Shown: piece by piece, positions 36,960 through 47,951 of the stretch
Numbering within the stretch: position 1 is the first letter of the stretch
Layout of the letters: each line of letters begins with the position of its first letter
Assembly (NCBI GenBank): GCA_036345935.2
Contig: JADWOT020000001.1
Coordinates: forward strand, 19,695,098 to 19,759,097
Direction: 5' to 3'
Length of the DNA: 64,000 nucleotides
DNA from: Taenia hydatigena
Lineage: Eukaryota > Platyhelminthes > Cestoda > Cyclophyllidea > Taeniidae
The notes under the pieces: model-generated
The model's input: the letters and a program-made list of their open reading frames with translations, nothing else
Database searches by the model: none
Told to the model about the DNA's origin: nothing
Translations under genes and position numbers: made by a program

Positions 36960-37680
36960 CAAAGTGAGTGGACTGATTGATGTCCACTTATGGGATGTAT
37001 AAGTGAGCAGGTTGGTATCTACTTGCCGACCAAATGTTGGTCCGGCTTTCGCCTTCGTGAATTCGGAGTGAGTGTGTTGCTGTTTTGACTTGAGCTTTGC
37101 TTTCATTTCTCTTGTTAAAATTCGATGGACATAAGGTTGGACAGTGGACATTTGGACGAAGTGGAGGAGCCTGCAAGGCACAAGTGCGATTGTGACGACA
37201 CGATGCCTTACAAGGTGAGTAAATTCAACTTTGCATAACTTTCTCTCTGCACACATTGATGCTAGTGTTTTACGCTATGCTTTGAAGCATTTGAATAGCA
37301 TGAGCGCCGTCTTAACTTGTTGTCATGAGTAGATGAATGGAATGCATTGGGAACTTGAGTTAGTCGACTCAGTTGATGCGAATCAAAATGAGGCATTATG
37401 GGCGACGGTCCGTTATTAGCGGATTGGGGCTGTAGGGTGTTAGATGGGAATGCATTGGGTCACTATAATCCATAATGTTGAGTTTCGTAGAATGAGTGGT
37501 GGCAAATAACTGACATGGGATCAGCACAATAGGTGACGAGGGAAGTAGAAGAAGAGGGAAGGCAACCACGAGACGTCGACGAGACAGCAGATGGCCGATT
37601 CATTCATTCTTCTCTTCGACCTTGCTCTGGAAGCGAAGAAAGGTTGCTGTCTTCTGAGCTGCATGCTTAGGTGAGTACTT
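36960..37680 (+). repeat. Right arm of head-to-head MARCH inverted duplication
   Basis: This is the inverted partner of 34,100-35,260. It includes upstream DNA, exon 1, a shortened intron 1 and the first 46 codons of exon 2. Homology stops abruptly near 37,670. Confidence 0.8.
37125..37670 (+). pseudogene. Truncated MARCH copy with intact first exon and splice signals
   Basis: Exon 1 (37,125-37,214) opens with ATG. Like the functional gene it is 30 codons long, keeps the LDEVEEPARHKCDC core and ends at a better donor (AAG before GTGAGT). Exon 2 starts at 37,533 after CACAATAG and reads VTREVEEEGRQPRDVDETAD through SGSEERLLSSELHA to a TAG at 37,668. The RING-CH domain and transmembrane exon are absent downstream. 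Directly after the stop is a donor-like GTGAGTAC. If spliced, the product would be a 75-residue protein with no RING domain. It is more likely a broken duplicate, but the preserved signals leave expression possible. Confidence 0.7.
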
Positions 37681-38689
37681 GGTTCAGCAGTGTGGTAAAT
37701 CCATGCAACTGATGTGCTAATCTCACCCGAAAAATATCGTTTTTTGTCGTATTCATTGCATAATGCCATCGCTAGAGTCATGCGGTTAGTCGCTAAGATA
37801 ACTCAGTAATGCATGTCACACTCTACTGGTTTTATAGCACGTTTACCGCCAACACCTAAAGACTAGTCAATTACTCGAGTCCACATTAGTATTTGTTCTG
37901 GTTTTCCAACTACAAGTGGTTTTGATTAATTTTGATCCGAATGTGCCACTTCGATGAGTGCGGGAGGGGAAAGTTGAGGTGGTGGAAACGAGACACTGCA
38001 TGTAGGTAGCGCTGGTAACGAAGCGATCACCAACAGTTCTGGCGATCCCTTCCAAATCATCGCCACGACCCATGGTCATTGCATTCTGAACGACGGAGCT
38101 TGGCAAAGTGAAAATTATGGAACGTAAAACCGGAAATTATTCAGTCTGTAGCCTTCTATGTTTGGCAGGAAAGCGTGAAGATAGCTGCAAAGGACACCAC
38201 TTCGTGTTTAACTCGCGCCACCATGAGTTCGCACTGATCAATTGGGGATAGTGTGACCCCAAACCGGTGATGCTGTGGGGTCATTGTTGTATGTGTCATT
38301 GGGATTGGAACGGTTGCCTTAATCGGCAAGTTGTGTTTTTGAGGTTGTTAAAAGTTACGATCTAATGAGTGAGATTCTGCGGTTGCCTTTCTGCCAATGG
38401 AAGATGTGCTTTATGTGTACGAAAGTGCCTGAGGCTGCTGCATGGACGTCGCATCGGTTCGAACCATCACAGCTATAGGATGTTAGGTGGTGCACAAGCA
38501 ATAAATTGAACAGTGGTTCGAATGCAGTGGAAGAGCTGCCTTCTGATTACAAAAGGGAAGGGAGTTTGGTAAAGAGGCGTAGATCTTATTTGTTGCCAAT
38601 TCGCTGTAATGTAGATCAATTTGGCTTGCGGTAGAGAAGCATTATTTGAAGGTTTGAATTCCACGATTGAAGCTAATTGCATTGTCCGC
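37681..38689. other. No gene recognised
   Basis: I searched the plus strand for a continuation of the truncated MARCH copy (RING-CH or transmembrane exon) and found none. Minus frames at 37,867-38,106 and 38,473-38,730 have no recognisable motif. Confidence 0.35.
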
Positions 38690-39640
38690 TGCAACGCCTC
38701 ATGCGGTTGTCGGTTTTGTGGCAGATGCATCTACTCGCCTCGATCGGCTCACTCGAGCACATCCTTCTGTTTGGGTGGCAGTCTGCATTGCCTGCGACCC
38801 ACCTCAATCACCACTTGACCACGGCAGTCAGTCGTGCAGACCACTGCCACCTCCTAGTTGCCGCGTGAACAACACGCACCACACATGAATGCATGCAGCA
38901 GCGACTTCCGTCAACGCCACATCTTAACTTTCTTTGCTAGCAGGGTTGGCTGGATTAATGCGCACTGGACCGACGAATGTACGGGACGGGATCGCAACGA
39001 TGGTTGGAAATTGTATTAAATATGAGGAATCTGGTCATACAAATGAAGGAAACCATGTTGGGTTGGTGAAGAGCATTCAAAATGTACATGCATTGAGGGC
39101 AAAATCTACCTCGAGACCTCGTGGTCTTCCAATCGCACACCTTGGTATTGAAGTGAATAATTAAAACCCATTCGTAAATTATTTAAGAATCTTTGAGCAG
39201 TGCTAGGGGAGAAATGGTGACTTTATATAGTGGTGATGTGGATGATCAGTTGTGCAAAAAGGACAGAGCTCTAAAATGTCCTGTGGTGGGTAACTCGTTC
39301 TCCTCCTGCACCTCCTCGTCCAATCCCAGGCCATAGCAGCCCGACGCGGCCTCGCAACTCACCCTCTGGAAGGTTCTTGCACCACGCAGTCGTATTTCGC
39401 TCGAGACAAGGCTTTTCCCAATTAACGCCAGATCGAAACCCAAAAGACGACAACCTTGACAACGTCCACTATTCCAGAGCAGGAACGAGAGCACAGAAGT
39501 CCCGCTGCAGGACTGGTGAAGGCGACAACGCTGGACCAAATCAACGAGCCTGTGAGGAGTGGCACAAACATTTCAAAGGCGTGGGGCTTCCACCATTCTA
39601 GTTCATAAAGGTGCCTCTGTCTCATTCGGTCATTCTCCCA
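38690..39640 (-). repeat. Repeat D, copy 2
   Basis: This is the inverted degenerate copy of 29,163-30,165. It keeps a 97-codon open frame on minus (39,246-39,539) with LRGARTFQRVSCEAASG and a Glu-rich stretch before GHFRAL. The corresponding part of copy 1 has stops. That frame may be a former exon; its family is unknown. The right end touches the start of inverted duplication E. Confidence 0.65.
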
Positions 39641-40576
39641 TCAAGCCTCACCACGTCCAACTGCATTGCTGTTGCAGTCAATAGGAGAATGATGATTAAG
39701 TCTGACTCTTGTCTACCATCAAGCCTTTCGATTGCTGCCGTTTATTTAATGACGTAAAAGGGGGGAGATGAGACCGTCCACATGCTCACTCGTCCCTCTA
39801 AGCAGTCAGCAGACAGCAACTTTGAGCCCTTACAAATGGATTACAAAATTAAATATCTAGGCCACTTTCACTACTTCCCCTTGAAATGTTATTTTGTGGA
39901 ACCCAAAAGTTCCCTCTTCATCCTTTCCTCTCCCTCTACCATTGCACTCGGCTATCAATGTCCGCTGTAACCACCTACCGATGAAATCTCCCACCTGAGA
40001 GACTTCACTGCTGGTCAGCACTCACCAATGCTCAAACTGCTTAGCATGGTTAACTACAAACCGTAAAATGAAAATTATGACTTCGAAAATCACCAGCGTT
40101 GAGGAACGTCCTTTTAGAAACGTGAATTTGCTTTGCATTTGGCTGAGTTTGTTCCCTGCTAGAGGTCGCCTGCGTGGGATAGCTAGATAAAGATTTGTAC
40201 GACGGAAGCATTCTAATCGTGGTGAGGTAGCAGCAAGAATTTCCACACCTCCCTCATCCACGCCAAGATCAATTCACTTAACTGCTACACCACTTCCATT
40301 GCCTGGAATGCAGCGTGTAAGCCTCGTTCTAACTGAACCCGCAAAAGCGATGCCAATACCCACAGCTGCCATCCACAAAATTAGCATGTAAAGAGGACAC
40401 ATCGCGTGTTCCACCTCCCCAAATTTCCGTCCAGCTAAATGATAAGGACTTGCAGGACATGACTAGCGTCCATTCCCCATAACCACACACACATCAATCA
40501 TGATTTTACTAAAGCACCACAAGACAATTCTCTCGCCTCGCCTCTCGCACTCCTTCTCTCCAGCGTTCGCGTAGCA
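39592..40576 (-). repeat. Inverted duplication E, left arm, outer part
   Basis: This matches 62,250-63,215 in inverted orientation. Shared blocks include CTAGTTCA.AAAGGTGCCTCTG, the minus-strand frame starting MDEGGVEILAATSPRLECFR (MDERGVEILAATSPRLECFR at 62,526 on plus), and GGCGAGAGAATTGTC near the inner end. At about 40,577 the match breaks off and resumes at 42,548. Confidence 0.85.
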
Positions 40577-42547
40577 CCGATGTTGGAATGCGTAAGTTGG
40601 ACATCAGCACATCAGCACAGCACATCCAGGAAGCACTGGCGACTGCGTCTGCGATGAAGGAAAACAATCGAAGAAGTGTCACACACTCCACTATTTTGCC
40701 TTTAGCTACAGTACGGTGATGAGGCGGAGTGAATGGAAGAGAAGGAAAGACGTCCTGTAATTCACACTGCCTCTCCATACAACCCCGACCGCATAGATTT
40801 GCAGACAGACTTTGGCAACCACTTCCAAATTCTACGTGTGCACACCACTGTGTCGCCTCCATGCCGGTGTGGAAATGTCCATTCCCTACGGACACTAGCT
40901 AACAAGCATTGCAAACGACTTGTCTCTCGTCTTTCATTCGTTTACATGGCTGGTGTGGTAGTCGCACCTCCATTAACGAGTCACTTCGTCCATCACGTAT
41001 GCGGCTTTAATCCCTATGCGTCTTCTCACCTCCACTAGCATGTCCCTCTTCGATTCTGCCGCTCATTCCAGTACTCTTACTGCTCAATTACATGGCGCAG
41101 TAGGCACGATTTCCCTTCTCACATTTCGTGGCACGGTTCACATCTACAAACCACTAGATGAAGAAGGAGATGTGACTCGGTTTCTAGCTTTCGCACAGGA
41201 AACATATCTTCGCGCCCAAACATCTGCTTTTTCAGTGATGAAATCTACTGCAAAGTCGACCTTATCCTTATCCTTCGGCACACTCTGCGTTTATTCCACT
41301 ACAATTAGTCGTCCGTTCACCGACAATAGTGGCAAAGCAACACAAGGAACACGGGAAGGGATGTACACAGTAGGAGGAGTAGACCAATTTAAAGCAGTAA
41401 GCATCACCGATCCAGACGAACCAGTGACATAAGTAATTTCAAGCTCATAATGCATTTTTCCTCCATTCTTCGCCTGACACAATGAACTGGCAAAGGCTGA
41501 GCAATGAAATGGAGTTTAGTGGGAAACAAAGCAGTTGGTGCAGAAGACTGCAGACGTGGGGTCGTTTGAGGAATCTGTGGAGTCAGGCTTCAGCTGGATA
41601 TGCATGAAGTGCGACTCCAAATCAAGATGACATCACTGGGAAATAGGACAAATAAGGAAAAGTAGATGAAATTTCTTCACCCAGTTACCAATGCGCGCAA
41701 ATGTGCATGCACTTTTCATCGGGACAGCAAACAACTTGAAGTTCATATTTAGGTCGGGAACTCACAACAGTAATTCAAATATCATATTTTCCATTCCTTC
41801 TCTCCTCCTCCTCCTCTCCCCTCCTCATCCTCCATCCCACTCCTTGTAGGAAACGCTTAACCACTTAAGTGAATTTGTGCCAGCGGGTTTTGATGGGACA
41901 AGCTCGTAGCTGAGAAAGACAACAAAGTCAATGCGAAGTAGATGGATAGGAGAGGGCGATGAGGGAGCCATCAAGCTACACGAATTGTTGGTGCCAAGCA
42001 AACTAAGGAGGGTGGCATGAACGAAGTGGCGTGGAAGGCATGCAGCACTGGCAGCAGCTCTCCTTCTTGTTGGTTTGCAAGAGCTCTGAATCGCTCTCTA
42101 CTCACTGCCTGGAGGGGAGAGAGGCTTGTGGGTGAAATCAGAAGCACAATCGCACCGCGCCCAAGCAATTCAACTTTGCGCTCATTCTCCACACCACCTC
42201 CACCAATGTAGTGAAGTGATGACAACAGAGGTTCCACTCGTTACCGCCATGCATCTTGATGTTTATGAGGATGTGGCGGAACAATTGCTTTCCTTCCTTC
42301 TTCCTTCCTAAATCGCGCTGTCTGTAAATGCAGCTGCAAGTTTTCACGACTCCTCCATCCGAGACCCATCCTTGTCAATGCGGCTTGTCATTGCATCGAC
42401 AATCCCTCCGAATAAATTATTTTACATAACTTCCGTCCTCACCGCTTTCTTCTATCTTGTCGAATGTGAAAGTGGCTGATTAGATGCTTGGACCTTCAGA
42501 TGGTACTCAATAAGTGTGGTCAGGCGGACAGGCAAATCACACATGCA
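40577..42547. other. About 1.97 kb present only in the left arm of E
   Basis: In the right arm, GTAGCA joins directly to GAAGCCATGCC (near 62,235). In the left arm these two points are 1.97 kb apart. The extra DNA starts with a relic of the 481-residue family, then holds a 138-codon plus frame (41,016-41,432) with no recognised motif, CT-rich DNA near 41,790-41,840 and unremarkable sequence. No clear target-site duplication is visible; only GCA is shared at the borders. Either this is an insertion here or a deletion in the other arm. Confidence 0.7.
40590..41000 (+). pseudogene. Decayed internal fragment of the 481-residue protein family
   Basis: The plus-strand translation near 40,610-40,680 reads HQHSTSRKHWRLRLR then a stop then RK. 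This matches HQHNACRRPWRLRLRSRK of the intact protein at 59,627-61,072. Further on, TTVSPPCRCGNVHSL loosely matches KHCAMC...SGNVLT. Stops and frame changes make it non-functional. Confidence 0.6.
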
Positions 42548-42807
42548 GAAGCCATGCCTCTACTTCCACACATCCACCGTGGTCAATGGTGACATCGATG
42601 GCAAAGCCGACTTCATGTCTGCCCTGCTGAGCGTCAATGCAGTTGCGACGTCTGAGGCACACACAAGCACAGTAATGAAGGCTTTGCATCACAGTTCCCC
42701 ACAACTGGCATTTGAACGCCTGTTTCTACCCACAGTAAACTCAACCATGCTCCGGCTCGGAGGATGCTGCGCAACTTCCCTGTGCGCTGCAACGTCTCAC
42801 ATGGACT

Positions 42808-43095
42808 CAGTGGTGGTGAGACGAGTGCTTGCTATGTCCTCGCTTTTAACTTGGCGCTCCACCTTTAACAGAATGGAGTGGAAGGCTTGCCAATACGGTG
42901 TTCGACGTGAAACGTCTGATCGGACGCGGTTTCAACGACGGGGTAGTGCATGACGACATGAACCATTGGCGCTTCAAGGTGATTACTTCACATGGGAAGC
43001 CGATGATCGAGGTCGAGTGTCGCAGTGAGACAAAGCGCTTCTTTGCTTCTTTGCTGAAAATGTTGCATGAATCAGCGTGCATCACCGAGTCCACA
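42808..43095 (+). pseudogene. Hsp70 ATPase-domain fragment
   Basis: The frame from about 42,883 reads [19 protein letters not shown], then [14 protein letters not shown], then [11 protein letters not shown]. This is the well-known Hsp70 stretch around NTVFDAKRLIGR, which ends in the ETK.F motif of subdomain IB. Upstream, another phase reads TSACYVLAF, corresponding to the TTPSYVAF segment. The fragment covers only about codons 37-120 of a protein of roughly 640, is frameshifted and lacks the catalytic core and substrate domain, so it is a relic. It is embedded in inverted duplication E. Confidence 0.8.
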
Positions 43096-43162
43096 ACGCA
43101 AAGCACATGAGTCGTGTGAAGGCAGATGCACTTGAGAAATCACGAGAAACAAGCAATAGAAC

Positions 43163-43414
43163 ATGCAACTTAGCAAAGATTCCACAGACGAATTGCTGGT
43201 GCTGACTCCAGATGGCATAGCAGAAGCATGGATTACAGCCTGTGCCATGCAACTCAAAATCCTCACTGATGGAGGCTGGACAAACAACAGACGAGGTGAC
43301 GTTGAAGCACTGAGTAAAGTGCTGTTAAGTGCAGTGTTTCGGGATTTCAAAATAAGCTGCATTCAGTCATTTCCAGCATGCAATAATGAACCTCTACTCA
43401 GAAAATACTTTTAA
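43163..43414 (+). other. 83-codon frame conserved in both E arms
   Basis: The frame MQLSKDSTDELLVLTPDGIA... ends LLRKYF and a stop. The copy at 61,616-61,867 on minus differs at only three residues and keeps the stop. The composition looks coding (alternating hydrophobic and charged residues, TPDGIAEAW), but no family is recognised and duplication alone explains the conservation. Confidence 0.35.
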
Positions 43415-43844
43415 ATAGTATGGTAAGGTGTTCTGTCCATAAAAGTAGCGGGCTACATTCCCGAGCCTCAAGAGACACATGAGTTGCTCGTTGCACTACT
43501 TAAATTGGGGACAGTAGTATGCTGCATTGGCATGCCAATCAGGTGACTCCACACACAGAGGACACAATCCACAGAGACCTCCTCACTAACTTGCATACCG
43601 GTCGTGCAGAAGGGTACGTCAAGACGACTCTCCTCCTCATTGTCTCTGATCATCAGTGCAGTTTTGGTCCGGATTTCTGCACTTCGAAGGATTGCCTTAA
43701 ATTCACTTCTTGCATCCAGAGCAGTTTGCCGCCTTCTTTAACACAACTACTCGCCTTAGGTGCTGGTTGTTCATTCTTCCTTCGGCACTTTACTCCTCAT
43801 AATTATTAGGCTGCGAGTAGCTTTTTCGAAAAACAATCTTTCGA

Positions 43845-44125
43845 GGACAGCAGTCTCGCAATGCGATGGATTCCACGTGTAAGTTCGACACGAGTGTTTC
43901 TACCGGCAGTCCCTTCTGGCTGCTACACATTACAAAGCGCTATAGCATTCAGAGAGCATTGTATTGCATGTCCAAACGAGATCCAATACCTGCATTGCAA
44001 TTAAAGGGAATGCCAAGCTCTCGCGTTGCTTGAGTCTACTAATTCTACTTTCTTGGACCACTCAAAGCAGCTGACACCGAATCAGCCTCACAGGTCTTTA
44101 CTGCAATTGCCTGCGAGCTTCTCAA
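43845..44125 (+). repeat. Direct duplication F, copy 1
   Basis: This matches 59,335-59,615 in the same orientation with scattered substitutions, through blocks such as TACACATTACAAAG, CATTCAGAGAGCATT and CACCGAATCAGCCTCACAGG. The copy at 59 kb lies directly downstream of the 481-residue gene. This copy ends where that gene's tail would begin. Confidence 0.8.
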
Positions 44126-44150
44126 TGTAGAGTAAGATCGGTTACAGTCC

Positions 44151-44190
44151 TTCCTCCTCCTCCTCCTCCTCCTCCTCCTCTTCCTCCTCG
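44151..44190 (+). repeat. (CCT)n microsatellite
   Basis: A run of about a dozen CCT units with one TTCCT interruption. No coding frame is supported; on minus it would code for Gly. Confidence 0.9.
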
Positions 44191-45305
44191 CAGATAATTA
44201 CCCATCACCAACTGATTAGTTTTATATCCCTGCAATCCCTGCTGCATCACTTGCATCCACTCATCGTCTAGTAGTGATGGTGGTGGAATAAATAATGTGA
44301 ATGGCATTTCGGAAGATTAGAACTTACAATCATAACAATGTAGCATAAGTTGTAACCTAGTAGCTTATCACAGCTACACAATTTGCAAACATTTCTCGAT
44401 TACGCAATTTCGGCACTGTCCTTTAAGCCTCCCCTCCAGACTTTAGCTGACGAGATGAAGGATTGCATTGCGGTAGATTCTACCTCTACGTTTTGCTAGC
44501 ATTGCCATGGAGGCTGTAGACGACTTAGTAAGTCACTTGGAAAGTGGGATTAGCAAGGTAGAAATGAGGGCTTCGGGAGACACCTCGGTAAAGTGGGACA
44601 CTACAGGGATTGTCTGCTCAAGTGTGTGGGTGCTGATGAAAAGGGTGAATCAACTCTCACCTCTCAGCCTAGGTACAGTGCCCCAGATCAAGAATCTGTG
44701 CAGTTGTCAAGTGGACTTGAGCGTCCACTGCGTCACACATACGTGACACCAGAAAATAAATGCAAATTTTTCGTGTTCCACACATGGGACGTAAGTAGCC
44801 AACAAATTATGCAAATACAGTGTGTATTTGGTGTGTAGAAAGGTAAAGTGACTCAGAAGTAGGGGCTATGGGACGATGAAGCGAATAGGAATGAAGGTCG
44901 ACTAAGCATGGAAACGAGACCCGTGAGACCTACTTCACTCAAACGCCTATTCCACCAGCCAAAGTGATTCGCAAAATATTCGTCACTTGCTTTTATCCTA
45001 CCCTTCCCAAACAGGCACCCATTCGCTGTGCAACAATGGAAAATAAGGTCCATCCATTAGGCGTCATAGTGAGCTGCATTACGTTACACTTTATTTCACG
45101 TTTGGAATAGCACAAACATACAGCCAAAAAGGATAGGGAGAAGTCACTGACAATGAGAGGCAGTAAAAACGAGGAAAGGTAAAGCTGCCTGAAATGCCGC
45201 ACTCTAAGTGTTGTTTCTGGCTTGCGAAACAAGAGAAACACGGTTTGATTTGTTGTCCTCCTTGCATCCTCATGGGTAGTCCAGCTGGAATGCACCTGCT
45301 AAGCG
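44191..45305. other. No gene recognised
   Basis: Short plus frames lie at 44,507-44,838 and minus frames at 44,853-45,295. None shows a motif. The DNA directly upstream of 45,306 does not match the upstream part of the 481-residue gene. Confidence 0.3.
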
Positions 45306-45770
45306 ATGGAATTCACGTGTGAAATTGTGCAACACTTTGCATCTTTCCTCTCAATCCTCACCTTCGAGAGGCTGCAGCGTGTCGCTCAGCACATCGTGCG
45401 TCAGCACACCTGCAGCAGTGTTGCTTGTTCTCAAGGTGTTTCCTCCATTACAGCTGTAATCCTCCATAAACCGCCTGATCATATTGGTAGCGAAATGGCA
45501 CCAGTTGAGCGTTACGATGCGCCCACCCGCTGGCCATCACGACAGTGTGAAATGCCGCCCAAGAGGACATCTGCTCCCACATCACCCTACGTGCCAGTGG
45601 AGGAGGACAGTGGCGATTGTGAGACACCTGGCAAGCCTGCCATTGCACAGCTAGAAGCAGTGTCAATACCGAATCCACACGATACACTGCAACGCATCAG
45701 AAAGCTGCGCAGCATTCTCCGAATCGACGCATGGCTGCATTCACTTCGGTTGAATGAAGACTCGCAGTGA
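45306..45770 (+). pseudogene. C-terminal third of the 481-residue family protein
   Basis: A 154-codon open frame from an internal methionine (MEFTCEIVQHFASFLS) to the same NEDSQ end and stop as residues 328-481 of the protein at 59,627-61,072, with about ten replacements. The N-terminal two thirds are absent at this site; a possible remnant lies 4.3 kb upstream at 40,590-41,000 in the same orientation. It could still be translated from its ATG, but with no flanking signals I call it a fragment. Confidence 0.65.
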
Positions 45771-45879
45771 GGACTAGTGGTGCAGTGAGGGCTGTCTCTT
45801 CCGCAGAGGGCTTGGAAGAAGATGCCAGGAACCTGTCGTATACCAGGGGCGTGTCGGGATCTGTACTCTGTGTGCCTCT

Positions 45880-47001
45880 TCACTGATGCTCAGTCGGTTC
45901 GCTTAAAAATAGGGTTCCCACTACACTGCTATACCTTTCCACTGAGAGAGGTCTGCGGGATAATGCATTCGCGCTGCTATGCGAGTCCCCTTTTCTGTGC
46001 TGCACAGTGAAGTCATATTGCTGCAGTTCCTCGTACCACCGTGCAACCGAACGATCGGTCTCCTTCATTGTTTTCAACAAGGTCAGTGACTGATAGTCTG
46101 TTCTCACTATGACCTGTCTTGCTATCAGGTGGTGCTTGAAGTGTCGCACCATTGTGTAGATGGCGAAAAGTTCGCGTTCTGTTGCACTCTTCTGTCTCAT
46201 TTTTTTGTCTAGTCTGACACTAGCCTAGGCGATGACGTGTTCTCTGCCTTCTTTGTCCCGCTGCGAAAGTGTCTGTCTAGTACAAAGGGTGGTGCGTCGG
46301 TCTCTAAGTTTGGTAAAGCCAGAATCGCAGCGGAGCGGAGCAGAGCGTTCGCTTTGGTTACTTGAAGGCTTCATCATGTTCGTTTTCACACTCAAAATAC
46401 TTTTTTGCCTGCTTCTCTGTTAGTTTTTGAAGGGGACTAGCGACCTTTCCAAACCGAGGGAACTTCGGAGTTTTGTCTGATTAGTTGGTGTTGGCCAGGT
46501 TCTCACTTGTTTTGTGCGATCTTCAGTGACTGCCATCCCGTCTGACGAGACTGTGTGCCCCAAGAAGGTGACTGAACGAGGAAGAAAATGACACTTCTTT
46601 GGATTCAAGGTCAAACCTGCATCCTGCGGACAGTCCAGGACTAATTTAAGATTAGCGATATGCTGGCGGATGTCTACCAAAAACAGGACGTCATCGAGAT
46701 AAATTATGCGATGTTTCGGAAAAAGCCCGATCAGTGCTGTCTGCTGCATCAGGCGCTGGAAAGTGGCTGCGGCGTTACAGAGTCCAAACGGCATTGTCTG
46801 GAATTCAATAGGCCCGTTGGGTACTGTGAAAGCCGTCTTCTCCCTATCTTTTTCCCCACTTCTACTTGCCAGTATCCGGATTTTAAGTCTATTGTGGAGA
46901 ACCAAAGAGTCGTTGATATGAGTTAGTGAAAAGGCGTCCTTTTTAGTGATGGTATCTTGCTTTCTGTAATCGATACACAGCCATGGACTACCGCCACTTT
47001 T
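45880..47001 (-). pseudogene. Ty3/gypsy retrotransposon relic A: reverse transcriptase and RNase H
   Basis: Read on minus, the relic starts with SGGSPWLCIDYRKQDTITKK (RT motif 1 region). It continues with EKTAFTVPNGPIEFQTMPFG and LCNAAATFQRLMQ (motifs 3-4), then YLDD, the catalytic box, and NPKKCHFLPRSVTFLGHTVS. A frame change follows LRSSLGL, and the RNase H segment then covers ATERELFAIYTMVRHFKHHL through VQHRKGDSHSSANALSRRP. RT is missing the segment around the first catalytic Asp, and the connection to RNase H is deleted. No integrase, protease or flanking LTRs were found. The order and motifs are diagnostic of Ty3/gypsy pol. Confidence 0.85.
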
Positions 47002-47951
47002 CCATAACTGTGCGAATGGGGAAGCCCATGGTGACTTGAGAATACCATGTTATAAATGCGAAAGTTGAATAGTGGCGTGCTTATCGCCTCATTTACAAGT
47101 GGTTTGACATGGGTGGAAGGAAGGAGGGAGGAGAGGTCCATCCACATGGCCTTACTCCCCGAAGACAGCACTTTTCTGATAAAACTGTAAATTCATCATG
47201 ATTAAGTAGTGTTTAGCACAAACAACAATTCACCACCTCTGCTACTACTATGGCATCTTCTACGCCCTTCCTTTACATTCTACCCTACCACGCAGGCTTA
47301 CTGACGCGTCAAGTTAATTCTACTAAATGTGTTCTAAAATGCACCCACACACAGCTTTGCAATTTGCGCCATCCTCCCCCAAGGTCATCTTCATTGACTG
47401 ACTGATCACTATTTCAACTTGATCCATCAATATGGCAATCAATACACTGCACAATATAAGTTACTCGCACTTCTAGAAACGTCGACTTGGTGTGAGGTTA
47501 TTGACCGATTCCCCACTCGCCCTTGTCACACCGCCAGTAATGCCTCCGACATTACCACTTTGCAGGAGGCGACCTGCTCGCACCGACTCACTCGCCTTAT
47601 CACTTGCAACAATTGTGCCGCACACGCGGCTTGAGCAATTAAATGCGACGAAGTGAGTTAGTTAGTGGGCGCGTGCTGAATTGTTGGTAAATCGTAGGGT
47701 TGACATTTGTTCTGATGTGTTCTCCGGTCGGATGGCGACCAATTGGATGCAGTGGGTGTGTGGGGACCTCTTCCCAACCACAAATGACTCTGCGAATCTC
47801 GACGGCAAGGCAAGGAGATTGGCTCTGTTTTGATTCGACACCAGTAAGAATGAGAACTGTATTTCGTTGCCTCTTATAGCTGTTTTGAGGTATTCTTTAG
47901 CCATTCGGTGACCACAGAGGTGCACCCGACGATTGTTGTCCCCTTGTAAAT
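47002..47951. other. Flank of relic A, no clear gene
   Basis: A weak RT-like continuation is possible near 47,010-47,170 on minus, but no motif is clear. At 47,918-47,950 the words GACGATTGTTGTCCCCTTGTAAATG recur in the repeat block at 49,185-49,240 and, diverged, at 51,605-51,645. Confidence 0.35.

Larger units (their letters stand above)
42548..43673 (+). repeat. Inverted duplication E, left arm, inner part
   Basis: This matches 61,355-62,240 in inverted orientation. The right arm lacks about 260 bases corresponding to 42,718-42,975. The shared inner end covers the frames starting MQLSKDSTDELLV and the block coding for THTEDTIHRDLLTNLH. Confidence 0.85.

Noticed and set aside
44122..44307. 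Gly-rich minus frame
   Set aside because: It is the shadow of the CCT microsatellite.
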